Part shown: one piece after another, positions 12,057 to 22,546 of the stretch
Position numbering within the stretch: the first letter of the stretch is position 1
Layout: each line of letters begins with the position of its first letter
NCBI GenBank assembly: GCA_015039365.1
Contig: WION01000384.1
Location: 1-49,833 of the forward strand
Length of the DNA stretch: 49,833 nt
Direction: 5' to 3'
Source of the DNA: Amanita rubescens
Taxonomy: Eukaryota; Basidiomycota; Agaricomycetes; Agaricales; Amanitaceae
Notes under the pieces: model-generated
Told to the model about the DNA's origin: nothing
Databases searched by the model: none
The model's input: the letters and a program-made list of their open reading frames with translations, nothing else
Made by a program: the position numbers and the translations under genes

Positions 12057-15000
12057 ATGACAACCATTCATACTAAAAAGTTCCGGGTCGAAGAATCTGA
12101 GACTGCTTCGGCAGACAGCTTTCGAACAGCAAGACGTATTCTTTTCAATCCAGACATCCTAAAAAACGCAAAGATTGCAACTGGAGACGTTGTGGTCATC
12201 CTTAACAGCGCGAGCTCGGAGCAAATACAGGTTAGTTGAACATCCCCTCCTGAGAAAGTGGCGTTGAACAATACAGCTTCTTGCAGGACTTTGCAATTGG
12301 AATCGCATGGCCTTCCCTACGCATACCTCATGACTGTACGTTACAAAACGAAATCGTTCTGAAGTGGTCTTATGTCCCATATGCGAAGGCATTCAAGCTG
12401 ATATCTCCATCCTATCGACCGCTCGGCTTGCTGTTGGACAATATGCTCGCATATACCCACTTACTGGTCCAGCTATGCCAAAATTGCCGCCAGGAATACC
12501 TTCGTTCTCATCAAGCAAGCAGGCTAGCGTCGTCCGGCTAAAAGAAATCATAAATGTCGAATCGAAAACCGCGTCATGGATCTCCAGTGCCACCAACTCT
12601 ATTGAAAATGGCAAGAAGCATAAGGACTGGCTAAATCTACTACTTCGCGAGGTGCTCGGTATGCCACTCAAATTCAGGAAACCCGGATTTTATTGATTTT
12701 CGCAGTCGATCTAAAGTACATAACTGCTTCGCAAATCGTGTGTGTATCATACGAAGGAGCTCATCGGCGCTTTTCCATCTCTTCGTTATTGCCAATGGGG
12801 CGAAATCAAGCTGAGAATGATCAAGATAAAGCTGTTACACCTCCAGCCGATGATCTCCTTGCACAAGAAATGGACGAATTAGCAATTGATGGTTCATCCC
12901 CACAACCGCGGAGGCGCGGAAGACCCGACATATGGCTCGTCGATTGGGATACAGCAGTATCAATCGTCCCTCCCAAGTCGAAATCGATTCGTACCTCTGC
13001 AGCGCAAGCACATCATCAAGGACATAGAGTAAATATTCAGCCTCTTAACCAAAAAACCCTTTGCTTATGTTCCTAGCCAGACGTTGAAAGCCTACCACAT
13101 CGCTCCGAGTCCGATGCATATGCATCCGTTGGTGGACTGCACAAGCAAATCCAGGAGATCCGAAATTTGATAGAGCTACCCTTAACACGACCAGATCTAT
13201 TTCAGCATTTCGGTACGCTTTTTTCAATTTCCGGTACCGGACCTTTCTGTATCATTTGATTGTCGTAGGTTTGAAACCCCCACGAGGTATCCTTCTGCAC
13301 GGTCCACCTGGCACGGGCAAAACACATCTTGCGCGTGCCATCGCTGCATCCACGCGATCGTCTGTCCTCGTCATAAACGGCCCAGAGCTTTCCTCCGCGT
13401 ATCACGGTGAGACTGAATCTAAATTGCGTGCCGTGTTTCGGGAAGCACGACGAAGAAGCCCTTGTATAGTTATTTTGGATGAGGTAGACGCATTAGCGCC
13501 GAGGAGGGATGAAGGTGGAGTTGGTTTAGGCGCAGGCGGGGACGGAGGCGGTAGCGCTGGTGGAGGAGGGGAAGTTGAAAGACGGGTGGTGGCAACATTG
13601 CTTACAATTCTGGATGGGATGGACAGCGGAGATGGCCTCAACGATGGAGATAGGTTGGAGGATGAGGATACTTCTCCTGAAAGCGAAGAGGATGAGGGCC
13701 AGCCAAGGCGGAGGAACGACAGGAAAGGAAGAGTAGTGGTTATCGGAACGACCAATAGGCCAAATGCTATTGACCCTGCGCTGAGAAGACCAGGAAGGTT
13801 CGACAAGGAAATCGAAATAGGTAAACCAGAGCAAAGTTCTAAAGGATATTCGCTGATTACGCTCAACAGGTGTTCCCGATGCAGACGAGCGTCTCGACAT
13901 CCTTAACGTCCTCCTTTCCAAAACACCTCACAACATCTCTCAAGATGAACTCCGCGCATTCTCATCTCGCGCACACGGGTACGTTGGTGCCGATTTGAGT
14001 GCCCTCGTACGTGAAGCAGGAACGATCGCCATCAAACGCTGGTTGGCATCTGAGTCACACTCTAGTACTTTTGACTCGCGATCGTCGGACGTCACTCTCA
14101 CGCTTACTCTCGCTGACCTTTCTGCTTCCTTACCTTCTGTTCGGCCTTCTGCCCTTCGATCGCTCTTTGCAGAGTTACCTCCGATCAGATATGCCGATAT
14201 TGGTGGACAGGCTCACGTAATTAAAAAACTGCGCGAGACTGTGGAGTGGCCTCTGTTGCACCCTGAAGCCTTCAAGAGGCTTGGTGTTAAACCTCCCAAA
14301 GGCGTGCTTCTCTATGGTCCCCCTGGATGTAGTAAAACAATATTGGCGCGCGCATGCGCGTGTGAGAGCGGCTTGAATTTCCTCGCAGTGAAAGGACCAG
14401 AGGTGCGCCCCCTAATCTACCTCGTCATTTCGATGAGCTGAACGATTTGTTCGATCACAGTTGCTCAATAAGTTTGTTGGAGAATCGGAGAGGGCTGTGA
14501 GAGAAATATTCAGAAAAGCCAAGGCTTCTTCGCCTTCCATTATATTCTTTGTGAGTATATGCTCCATGACCACAACTTCCTCGTTTGATGACATTCTATT
14601 TGATTTGATGTGCAGGATGAAATTGACTCTCTTGCGTCATCTCGTACGGCAGACGGTGACAATTCCGCTCACGAAGGAGTTATAACAAGTCTTCTTAACG
14701 AGATGGATGGTGTACAAGAGCTACAGGGCGTGACCATAATTGCGGCGACGAATAGGCCTGAAATTATTGTACGTGGGTCTCCATCGAAGCGCAGCGAACA
14801 GGTTGAAAACAATTCGTACAGGATTCAGCGCTCATGCGGCCAGGTCGATTTGATCGTGCGTTGTATGTTGGACCGCCAGACCAAGCAGGGAGGGAAGAGA
14901 TTTTAAGAATTCGCATGAGAAATATGGCCGTTGATCCAAACATCGACATCGTCGAGATAGCAAGACTGGTGAGCTTCATTTACATTTGCACCCTGATCTC

Positions 15001-15286
15001 GAACCAACAACGATCGCTTTACAGTCCGAAGGCTGTTCTGGAGCAGAAATGACCGCTCTTTGCCAAGAAGCTGCAATCTTAACTATGCAAAGAGATATGA
15101 ATGCTCCCTTCGTAAGATCTATGTACAAATTTCGAAAAGAAACACTATTTAATGTCGCTCTAGGTCCCCCAGGAAACATTTACTGTCGTAGCTGGTACAA
15201 TGAAACGACAGATAACATCTACTGTCATACAAAAGTTTGAACGCTGGAAGGAAGTCACTTTGTTTAACACTGATTCCCGCTGTTGA
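12057..15286 (+). CDS. AFG2: AAA-ATPase Afg2/Drg1 (SPATA5 family)
   Basis: Afg2/Drg1 is a type II AAA-ATPase that releases shuttling factors such as Rlp24 from pre-60S ribosomal particles in the cytoplasm. My 12-exon model closes in frame at 878 aa: 12057-12230, 12287-12335, 12389-12658, 12706-13028, 13077-13212, 13269-13820, 13870-14402, 14461-14550, 14616-14768, 14822-14968, 15025-15111 and 15164-15286. The N domain contains [14 protein letters not shown]1 has Walker A GPPGTGKT (about 329-336), Walker [11 protein letters not shown] (about 383-392) and RRPGRFD. D2 has the family-specific Walker A GPPGCSKT (about 651-658), DEIDS and MRPGRFD. The C-terminus has KFERWKE. D1 carries a Gly-rich insert (about 400-417) and an acidic insert (about 436-470), which make it longer than the usual roughly 780 aa. 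The stop is 15284-15286, 73 bp from the convergent neighbour. Confidence 0.95.
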
Positions 15287-15359
15287 AACGACGTACCGTA
15301 ATAGTGTTAATTTTCACAAGACGGTTGTATCCTCGGCGATAAGTGAGTCCGACTCGTAA

Positions 15360-15866
15360 TTAGGAGAATGTTATTGTTTCGGCCACCGCCACCGCCGCTG
15401 CCCACTCTTCCCTCGTTACCAAACCCGCGACCTCCGCTGCTTTCAACACCGTAATCACCCAATCTTGGCAGTTCCAGTTACCATCTGGCTTCCTGACTGG
15501 AGTGTTGTTACCGATAACCTCTAGCTCAACGCGCTGTGCGCGAGTCATCTCCGTCAATGCGATCGAGTGATAGCGAATTATCGTGTTTGCGGACGCGGTT
15601 TTGGTTAAGGCGCCCCAGTTTGTAAGATGAGGTACGTTAACCTCCCTGACCACGTTCACACGTCGATGAACGACGGTCTTGGGGCCCGCCCGGCCTAATT
15701 CCCAAGCGAGCATCCAATGGTTATCTCGAGGGGTCTTCGATGAGGACGATGCGGTGACGATGAGTTCGACCATGAGGTCCCCATCTTTCTCCGGGTATAA
15801 GTGATCTATATCAATGGGCCTTACGCGACCAGCAGGGATGCCCATGTTGAGGATGTGTTCGTCCAT
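15360..15866 (-). CDS. DUF6914-like small protein
   Basis: This single-exon frame gives 168 aa from the first in-frame ATG at 15866. The frame stays open a little further upstream without an ATG, so a short 5' exon could exist. It resembles a fungal family with a central HWxLxW element (NHWMLAWELGRAGPK), an RYH-x-I segment and a C-terminal W-x-C-x-x-W core (NWNCQDWVITVLKAAEVAGL). I assign it to the DUF6914-type group from memory of that pattern; function is unknown. No signal peptide or membrane segment is seen, so it is probably cytosolic. A second, secreted relative lies at 42750-43439. It is convergent with AFG2. Confidence 0.7.
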   Translation of the reverse strand: MDEHILNMGIPAGRVRPIDIDHLYPEKDGDLMVELIVTASSSSKTPRDNHWMLAWELGRAGPKTVVHRRVNVVREVNVPHLTNWGALTKTASANTIIRYHSIALTEMTRAQRVELEVIGNNTPVRKPDGNWNCQDWVITVLKAAEVAGLVTREEWAAAVAVAETITFS

Positions 15867-16079
15867 GAGGCTTGGGGCTAGCCTGGAGATGGATGATGAT
15901 GAACGACAGCTTGATCGACTTCCTGCCAAATGTGGCGCAATCTGATTCTTCCCAAATATATCCCCTTCTTGTTATATCTCTCCCACAGGCATGTTCCTCG
16001 GGAGCTGTTTCACGTATTTAATCGCGCCATAAGTTGGCATTGCGAGCAAAGCCTGCAGCTTGATTGGTATTCTACTGCC

Positions 16080-16992
16080 ATGCCGCCAGCTGTTTTCACC
16101 TCTCCAAATGCCTCCAAAGGTCTGTACTTCCGATCAGATCCTCTTGAAGATGGACAATGATTGATACAAATCTGCAGAAGTGACATACGAACATGACTCC
16201 ATATTCAACCCCAGCAAAGATTCCATCAGCCAGATCTTAGAACGGTTGGAATGGGCGAAAGTAGCTTCTTGTAAGCCTTTTGCAACCTTTCACGATCTTC
16301 AAGATGGTCGATGTGTGAAACACGATGTTAATTACCTGCTCGAGGAGGCCCAAAATTTCCTGTACATCCGACAGAATACGTCTATTCCTGTTCCCCGAGT
16401 GTTAATGGCCTTCGAGCAAGATGGCGTGGGCCACCTTGTGATGGAATGTGTTGGTGGGAAGCAACTCGCGCAAGCTGCATCTGACTTGACGCCGGAACAG
16501 TTACAAAGCATCGCCGTGCAGCTGGCCGACATCGTCCAGCAAATACGCCACCTTCCTTTGCCCATTCAGGTATTGGGTGATCGGAAAGGTCATCCTTACA
16601 GGAATGATTTTTTCACGCCACAGTACTGGGAAGAAAGTGCCGACGTCATACCTGCAGAGGCCTTTCGGTCTATCGAGGAATTTCATAGTTACTGGCTATC
16701 CCGGTCGGGGCTTTATGAACCTCTGCCTGACATCCAATTCTACTCCATCGTCCCCGCTCATGGCGACTTGAGTTCCCGCAACATTCTTGTCCGAGGAGGT
16801 ACAATCTCGGCGATCGTCGACTGGGATACTTTTGGACTGTACCCAGATTATTGGGAAGCGGCGCTTATGGACAGAGGTGCTTATCATGGTGGATGGCGGA
16901 CGGCCCTGCGCAACGTCACTGGTGTTCCATCCCCAGTTTCTCTTTTATATAACAAGATCTTTGACAAGATCCTCGAGGGCGAGCCGAGGTAG
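16080..16992 (+). CDS. APH-family (aminoglycoside phosphotransferase-like) kinase
   Basis: This is a two-exon gene (16080-16119 and 16178-16992) giving 284 aa. The intron of 58 nt was chosen because the long frame has no ATG and an acceptor (ctgcag) lies at its 5' edge; the upstream exon starts MPPAVFTSPNASK. The protein-kinase-like fold is shown by EEAQNFLYIRQ and IPVPRVL in the N-lobe, HLVMECVGGKQL at the hinge, the catalytic loop AHGDLSSRNILV and the metal-binding AIVDWDTFGLYPDYWE. Fungal members of this family are numerous and their substrates are unknown; antibiotic resistance should not be assumed. It is intact and sits on the plus strand between unrelated genes. Confidence 0.88.
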
Positions 16993-17370
16993 TGCAATGA
17001 TCGGACGATTTTGTCTATTTAGGTCCCATATTCGTGTGACTGGTTGGAGTTCCATGGATATCTGGTACCATTACGTACTTATGTAAAAGGAATTGATCCA
17101 CATCATCATTGACAGTTTTGTGCTGTACCACACCGAAAAGGAGTGGTTTTAGGAGAGACACAAGAAAGGAGAGGACGATTGCAGAGACGAAAACGTGGAT
17201 CGAACATGCGGCAACTTGTATCTTTGACTTGAAATATGGCTTGTGCGAAGATTACAGCGGTGCACAATGCTTTTCTCACTCTCAATAGACGCCTGTAAAG
17301 TTTGCCGTGGACTGGATGATTCTGAATTCTAGTATTAAGGCTTAGAGCTACCTATACGTTTGGAATGAGG
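16993..17370. other. Intergenic, no gene seen
   Basis: This is the 3' flank shared by the APH-like gene and the P450 relic on the opposite strand. No feature was recognised. Confidence 0.5.
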
Positions 17371-17775
17371 TCAATGGACTTGATCACGACAAGACAACTG
17401 GCGAGCGCTCAAAATACCGAACACCGTTTGAACGCTGGATAACTTCACCGGGACATCACTTATACCAAGCGTAAAACTTGCATACCCCTGGAAAACTCGC
17501 TCCATCCATGATTGGATCGTTTCCCCGCCGGAGAGCATCGATTCGACTCTCCAGTCACGTAACAGGACACTCAAGAACGATACCCCTTCCACGGTGGCAA
17601 ACCTTCGGCCTATACACGCCAGTTGGCCTAACCGATGCATAGGCATCAGACATAAAACACAATGATGGAGCCGTGGACACTCGCCGATGCTAAAGACAGA
17701 AAAAACGTCCGAGTCAATGTTAACTTTGTTCCATCGGGATGGCTTGAACTTCTCAGGCTCATCAAAGTAGCAGGA
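17371..17775 (-). pseudogene. Cytochrome P450 C-terminal fragment
   Basis: On the minus strand the piece reads YFDEPEKFKPSRW, then FSVFSIG, then ACIGRRFATVEGVSFLSVLL, then LGISDVPVKL. This is the C-terminal heme-binding end of a cytochrome P450. Between FSIG and ACIGRRFA lies a stretch with an intron-like end (ggttag), but no donor restores the invariant F-x-x-G-x-R-x-C-x-G; the heme-loop Arg position reads Leu in QLAC. Upstream (17776-18150) I see no further P450 exons (no ExxR, no I-helix), so the gene is at least three-quarters missing. This is a truncated pseudogene. Confidence 0.75.
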
Positions 17776-18149
17776 TTATACTCTGCATTGGGTTAGAACT
17801 CTGTGGTAGATATCTCAGGGAGACATACGAGCAATGAGATCGCAGATTATCTATGACGAAATTATTAGTTTATTCCAAGGCAGCTGGACCGAGGCCATGC
17901 CAAGGCGCTATAGCATCCGATCACGAAGTCTTCTTGAACTGCCATTCAGGATATTCAGAACTGTCCGGGTATGCGAGCAATAAGGATCAGTAAAACCATT
18001 TCGAGAAAATGGATAGGTCAGCGTTGCGTCGACCGCACCTCTCGCATAAAATACTCAAAGTCTCGAAATCAAACACGCCATTCTTGATCAATTTCTTGCA
18101 GAGCCTGCCATCTATTTCGTGTGGACTATATAGTATGTAGTATCGGAGA

Positions 18150-19538
18150 AGCACGTGTGGCGCACGGACGCAGACTCGTCACCCAACATTTCAACATCCA
18201 ACATGGCCGCCATGGTTGAGTTCCAGATGCCAATCGATGGTGAATACCAGCATGCGCTATCCATTCCTGTTGAGACGTGTCAGCGCTTTTCAGTGCACCC
18301 TCTTAGCTGGTTGCGGTATGTCGGGTTTACGATCTATGGCACCAAAGGCCACATCTTCCGGTCCCCTGCTGGCCCAGTGGTCCGGTATTCTGAGATTGAT
18401 ATACAGGCTGGTGTTTATTATTATATACCCGACTCACAAGGCAAGTCATGTTTTGGCGTCCAAGGACCCCTCAATGCTCAATGCTCATTCAATGTCAGAT
18501 CCGTTTCTGCTTGACCCTGATTTGATGGACGACAGGACTTCAGATTCATCAGCTATCTCCATTCACCGGGCCGATTTCGCACAGGGGGTGACTGATCGCG
18601 ACGGAACCTGTCTGATGACTGGTGCGACATCAAACTTTCAGGCGTGTCATATCATTCCTCACGCAAAGGGAAGCCAGGTGTGTTCTGAATATTTGAATCA
18701 CTCCCAGTTCTCATTCCAGGCCCAGTACGTGAGTGGTCTCGCCAATCATAGGAATGAAGTTTTGGATCCACCCTTAAATGACATCAACGATCCACGTAAC
18801 GGAATCCTGCTTCAAGTTTCGATACACAGGCCATTTGGGGCCTCTATGGTCGCTTTTTTGCAAGTTAGTTATTTTGCCCAATTGTCTTCCATGTGGTTGA
18901 ACTAATTCGTAGACCCCCAATTTCGCGATGTCTGTCAACGACGTGGCCCTCGTCATGCAACCCAGTGCCGGGCATCTGGGCTTCAATCCATCGCTAGCAG
19001 ACCGTCGCCTCACGATTCAGCATTTCAATGCCCCTGATATTGGCACCAGGATTCTGGCACCTCACAACTCGGATGCGAGGCAACGTGTGGACCATGATGA
19101 CTGGCCACCACCTCTTCTCTTCGACGTCGCCTATGGTTGTGCTGCCCTCAACACCTGGGGGGTGCCTCAATTTGTCCACTTGGCCCGACAACGCACCAGG
19201 GATATTTACTATGATGATGATGCTAACGACGGCGACGACGACGACGAGAATGGTGATGGTGGTGGTGACGGCAGTGACGGGGAGCCACATGTTGATGTAT
19301 CGGGTGTTGATCAGGAACGTCGCCAGCAGCAGCTTGATCGTCATGCGCGGACTGCCAGGCGAGAGAGGAAAAAGCAGGAAGCCCATGCTGCGGACTCTCA
19401 GACCCCTGACATTGCTGACATTATCTTGGGGTTATGGATGCACAATGCGAGGGAGGGTCAGCGTCAAGCACGTACAATGAAGGCAGAAAAGACCCAGGAG
19501 AAAGTCCGAACATGGCTTGATTCTACAAAAGATTAATC
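18150..19538 (+). repeat. Segmental duplication, copy 1
   Basis: This block is nearly identical to 22547-23850 in the same orientation. Similarity begins around agcacgtg before the HNH_2 start codon and ends just after the stop codon at gattaatcta in both copies. The flanks differ on both sides. No target-site duplication or transposon end was recognised. Confidence 0.9.
18203..19536 (+). CDS. HNH_2-type endonuclease-like protein, copy 1 (intact)
   Basis: Four exons (18203-18440, 18499-18677, 18726-18863, 18913-19536) give 392 aa in frame. The N-terminal part (about 1-80) contains WLRYVGFTIYG and GVYYYIPDSQ. The central part holds the fungal HNH_2 signature: DGTCLMTGATSNFQACHIIP, then NHRNEVLDPPLNDINDPRNG, then IHRPFGASMVAFLQTPNF. 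The C-terminal part has an acidic tract (about 285-310, DDDDEN) followed by a basic, Arg/Gln-rich segment. HNH nucleases cleave nucleic acids through a metal-bound His, but these mushroom paralogues are uncharacterised. The first intron uses a GC donor (AG|GCAAGT). The third exon boundary removes a 48-nt intron that would not break the frame if retained. Confidence 0.85.
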
Positions 19539-19541
19539 TAA

Positions 19542-20131
19542 ATGCTGCACAAGGACACGCTCTCGGCTCATGAAACAAAATTCAGAGTGGAGATGAGTGA
19601 TCAGCTTTCCAACTTGACGCCCGAGGATGGATTCGAGCGTGTAAAGAGCAAGAGGGACGATTTCATAGCTCATCCATACAACTGCGAGTACCCGTTCGTG
19701 TTGCGGCACAGCGATCTGCATGGGCGGAACGTCATAGTGAGGTATGTTCCGCTTTCAAGTCAACATTTAGTCATTCTTCTCCCCGCCGTATATTTGCGAT
19801 CCTCGACTGGGACTTTGGTGGTTCTCACGCACTCCCGTTTGCGGATAAAGGTTTCGAGGTGTATTGGCCAGACCTCGACAATACTGATGATGTCGTTGAA
19901 AAGGGGGCAGAGGAGATGTTTCATTTTAAAATCCTAATTAATCAACTCGCCGGAGCACTCCCATTTGACGTCCAGCTGATCAAATTAGTGTATTCCACAA
20001 AGTGGGACATCCTTGACCGGGAAGCCCTAGAAGCACCGGGGAAGGGTACCTGTACTAGTACTTGTCTTGATTCCAGGGTCGATGCTGTGGGTAGTGTTCC
20101 TGATGACACTGGGGTAAAATCCAAACTCTGA
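19542..20131 (+). pseudogene. Kinase-like (APH/choline-kinase fold) C-lobe fragment
   Basis: This begins six bases after the HNH_2 stop codon. It encodes a catalytic loop (FVLRHSDLHGRNVIV) and a metal-binding segment (AILDWDFGGSHALPF) separated by an intron of about 29-31 nt or an equivalent gap near 19741-19771, then GFEVYWPDLDN and a C-terminal helix region. The N-lobe (nucleotide-binding loop, conserved Lys) is absent. The segmental duplication ends exactly where this fragment begins, which suggests the duplication or insertion removed its 5' half. It is not closely related to the APH-like gene at 16080, whose loop reads AHGDLSSRN. Expression from an upstream exon cannot be excluded. Confidence 0.6.
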
Positions 20132-21231
20132 AATTACGTGTAATAGCATGTAATATATATACATCACAACTGATTACATTAACATTAACGCAATCTATTA
20201 AATACATAATTGACAAGTTAACGAGAGATGAACAGCCATTACCTCTTTTTCCGAGGCCTGAAAAGGACTGGTCAGACCGTCAGAGTGCGGCAATTCACGA
20301 GACATGATACAAGCCCGTATGCGCTATAAAACGGTCCAGCCTGTCCGCATAGTCGATGTCAATGTATCTATTATGGTGGAGTCACTTGCGAGTGATGGAC
20401 CGGTGCAGATTAGCAGCCACCCGCGCGCAAGCTAACGGTCATCGTCGGACGACATTTTCTCGATTTACGTGTTCGACCAGCTCATTCTTGTCTGGTTCTG
20501 GTGGCTCATTGAACCCTCGTCATGCCGGAGAAAACTGGATTCGTTTAAGAATGTACGTGTTTCAAAAAAGTCTAAACATAACTTCATAGTATTCACATTT
20601 GCTACCAGGCGTAATTTTGGCCGCGGGAGGTATATACCGTTCCCATTTTCGAGCTATTCCGCTCAATAGCATGTGGGTCGCGCTTGAATCCGACGAGAAT
20701 GATCGAAAGTAACTGCGTAGGGTAAGAATCGAGACTGAGAGACTATGAAAGGCGGACGGACCTTCCCATTTCCGAACCAGATGTTTTGCCGTTGGAGCGT
20801 ACGTGGCACATAAGGAACCACAGACATTACATAGAAAGATAAATCCACGTACTGGTTTGAATTTACCAACGTTAAGACTATAGTGCATCGTCCGTCACCG
20901 GCGGCCTCATTACTGAACTCGAACTCGGGTCTGAGTGGCACCGGGTGCTGATGCCCTTAGCTTGGAGTCCCGGACTCGAACCTCGAAGCTTCGTTATCGG
21001 ACTGCTCGTCCACACAAAGTTATTACTCGGAAATCTCCAGTTCTTCATTGCCACACGGCGCGCGTCGATGAAGGGTGGTGTGAGATGAAGTTTAGATATG
21101 AAAAAGACTCGCGGCCCAGGTGCGTCAAACACGTCCGAACGAATGTTACAAGAATGGGACCCTACATGCAACATGAATTTCAGATACAATACACTGGATA
21201 TACTAGCATCATGCGAGAACCATACATACTA
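20132..21231. other. Intergenic, no gene seen
   Basis: Short open frames on both strands have no recognisable content. A tRNA-like T-loop sequence near 20975 was examined and rejected. Confidence 0.5.
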
Positions 21232-22364
21232 CTACTTCAAGTTCTTGCCTTTCTTCTTCTTAGCACCACCTGCCTTAGCGTCCTCTTTCGGGGGTTCATC
21301 CTTATCGTCAAGGGAAGTTTCTACCGCCTCGCCCACGTTGTCCTCTAGACCGAAGACCCGATTCACGATGGGAAGAGCTCTTTCTTGAGGAGACTTGATT
21401 GTGATCGGCGCAGGCACGACGATGCCTTTGCAGTTTGGGCAGCGCCAACTGCCGTCCGGCTGGTTCTGCCACTGGTGTGGCTCGTAACCGCAGCACTGCC
21501 TGTTGCCATTGATCGTCATTACTTTGGAGGTGGGTGCGCGGATGACCTCTTGGCCGCAACTGGGGCAGTTCCGACCTCCAGTGGAACTCACAGTGAGCTG
21601 GGCTGGGGTGTAGCCACAGCAGCTGAGGTTGGGTGTCACTAAGGACACTGGATTCACTGTGGAGGTGTTGAGAGGAGAGTTATCTCGGTAAAAGCTCTCG
21701 CGGGCGGCGACGAGCGCGACGAAGGTGTAAATGCCAAGCTTCTCGGCTTCGGAAGCAGTGATGGGGTCCGTGCGTGAGCAGAGGGCGGCATAGGCGGGGG
21801 CGAGCCATCGGTTGACCTTGAGGCGCTTGGCGAGGAGGATTTGCTCGATGGGGTCGATGGCGCCGTCAAGGTCGTCGATCTCGTAGATAGCGCGGCGGTA
21901 GACTTTGGTGAAGCCATAGGTGTTGGCGATGGCGAGGAGGTCCATCCATTCGGTGGTCGAGGGCTTGTAGTCATCGTACATCCTGAAGGCTGAGGTTTGA
22001 GCGCGAGTAGTAGGTGATGCTAAGGATCAGTAAGGCTCACCCTTCGTAAAAGTATCTCCATAGAGCCCTGAACTCGGCGACAGTAGCACCCTCGAGGCGG
22101 ATCGAGTCAGCCTTGGAAGCAGCGATAATACCTTTCAATGTTTCCGACTCTCTTTGAAGGAAGTAGGAGTCCAGGCGGAACTTTGTGTCCTCGACCTGCC
22201 AGATGAAAAGGTGTGCGCCCTTGAAATATGTTTTGCAGGTGTAAACGTACCATAACTGATATAATAGAACTCTCCAAGAAGCATTCAGAATTGGGAATAG
22301 TGTCCATAGGCGTCGCAGTAGCACGGTCAAGGCTAGGGCTGCGTAGAAAAAGTTGATTGGCCAT
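21232..22364 (-). CDS. BTB/POZ protein with tandem C-terminal zinc-ribbon-like motifs
   Basis: Exons 21232-21982 and 22041-22219 are well supported; a first exon 22251-22364 (start ATG 22364) fits in frame for 347 aa, but it implies a very short intron (31-37 nt), so the 5' end is uncertain. The BTB fold of mushroom type is shown by QVEDTKFRLDSYFLQRESE, SIRLEGATVAEFRALWRYFY, EWMDLLAIANTYGFTKVYRR and the post-BTB segment ILLAKRLKVNRWLAPAYAAL. The C-terminal third is unusual: two consecutive Cys-rich units, CCGYTPAQLTVSS...CPSCGQ and CCGYEPHQWQNQ...CPNCKG, each with a CC and a CxxC, then a Lys-rich end (KKKKGK) that could be a nuclear signal. BTB domains mediate dimerisation and Cul3 binding; here the role is unknown. 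Confidence 0.82.
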
Positions 22365-22546
22365 CGCCTCAGGTCTGATGGATCCTACTAGAAGCTTCTG
22401 GACAGGGGTTCACAAGTTGTTGATAAGATGTCGGGGTGTCGATATCACTTCCCGTCCCAGTCGTTCCGGGCAGGGAAACTCATTGAAAACGGATGCACAA
22501 GCTAAATGTAAGGTCGTTAGCATGAAGGAACGGTATCGGATCGGAA

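Noticed and set aside
12336..12364. 29-nt intron in AFG2
   Set aside because: A longer 53-nt intron ending gcgaag at 12388 keeps the frame and gives a better family match ([16 protein letters not shown]).
18994..19386. 130-codon minus-strand frame opposite the HNH_2 gene
   Set aside because: It is a shadow of the acidic coding tract; the plus strand carries the family motifs.
20938..21010. tRNA-like T-loop (ggttcgagtcc on the minus strand)
   Set aside because: The T-stem cannot pair over five bases and no D-arm, anticodon arm or acceptor stem fits around it.
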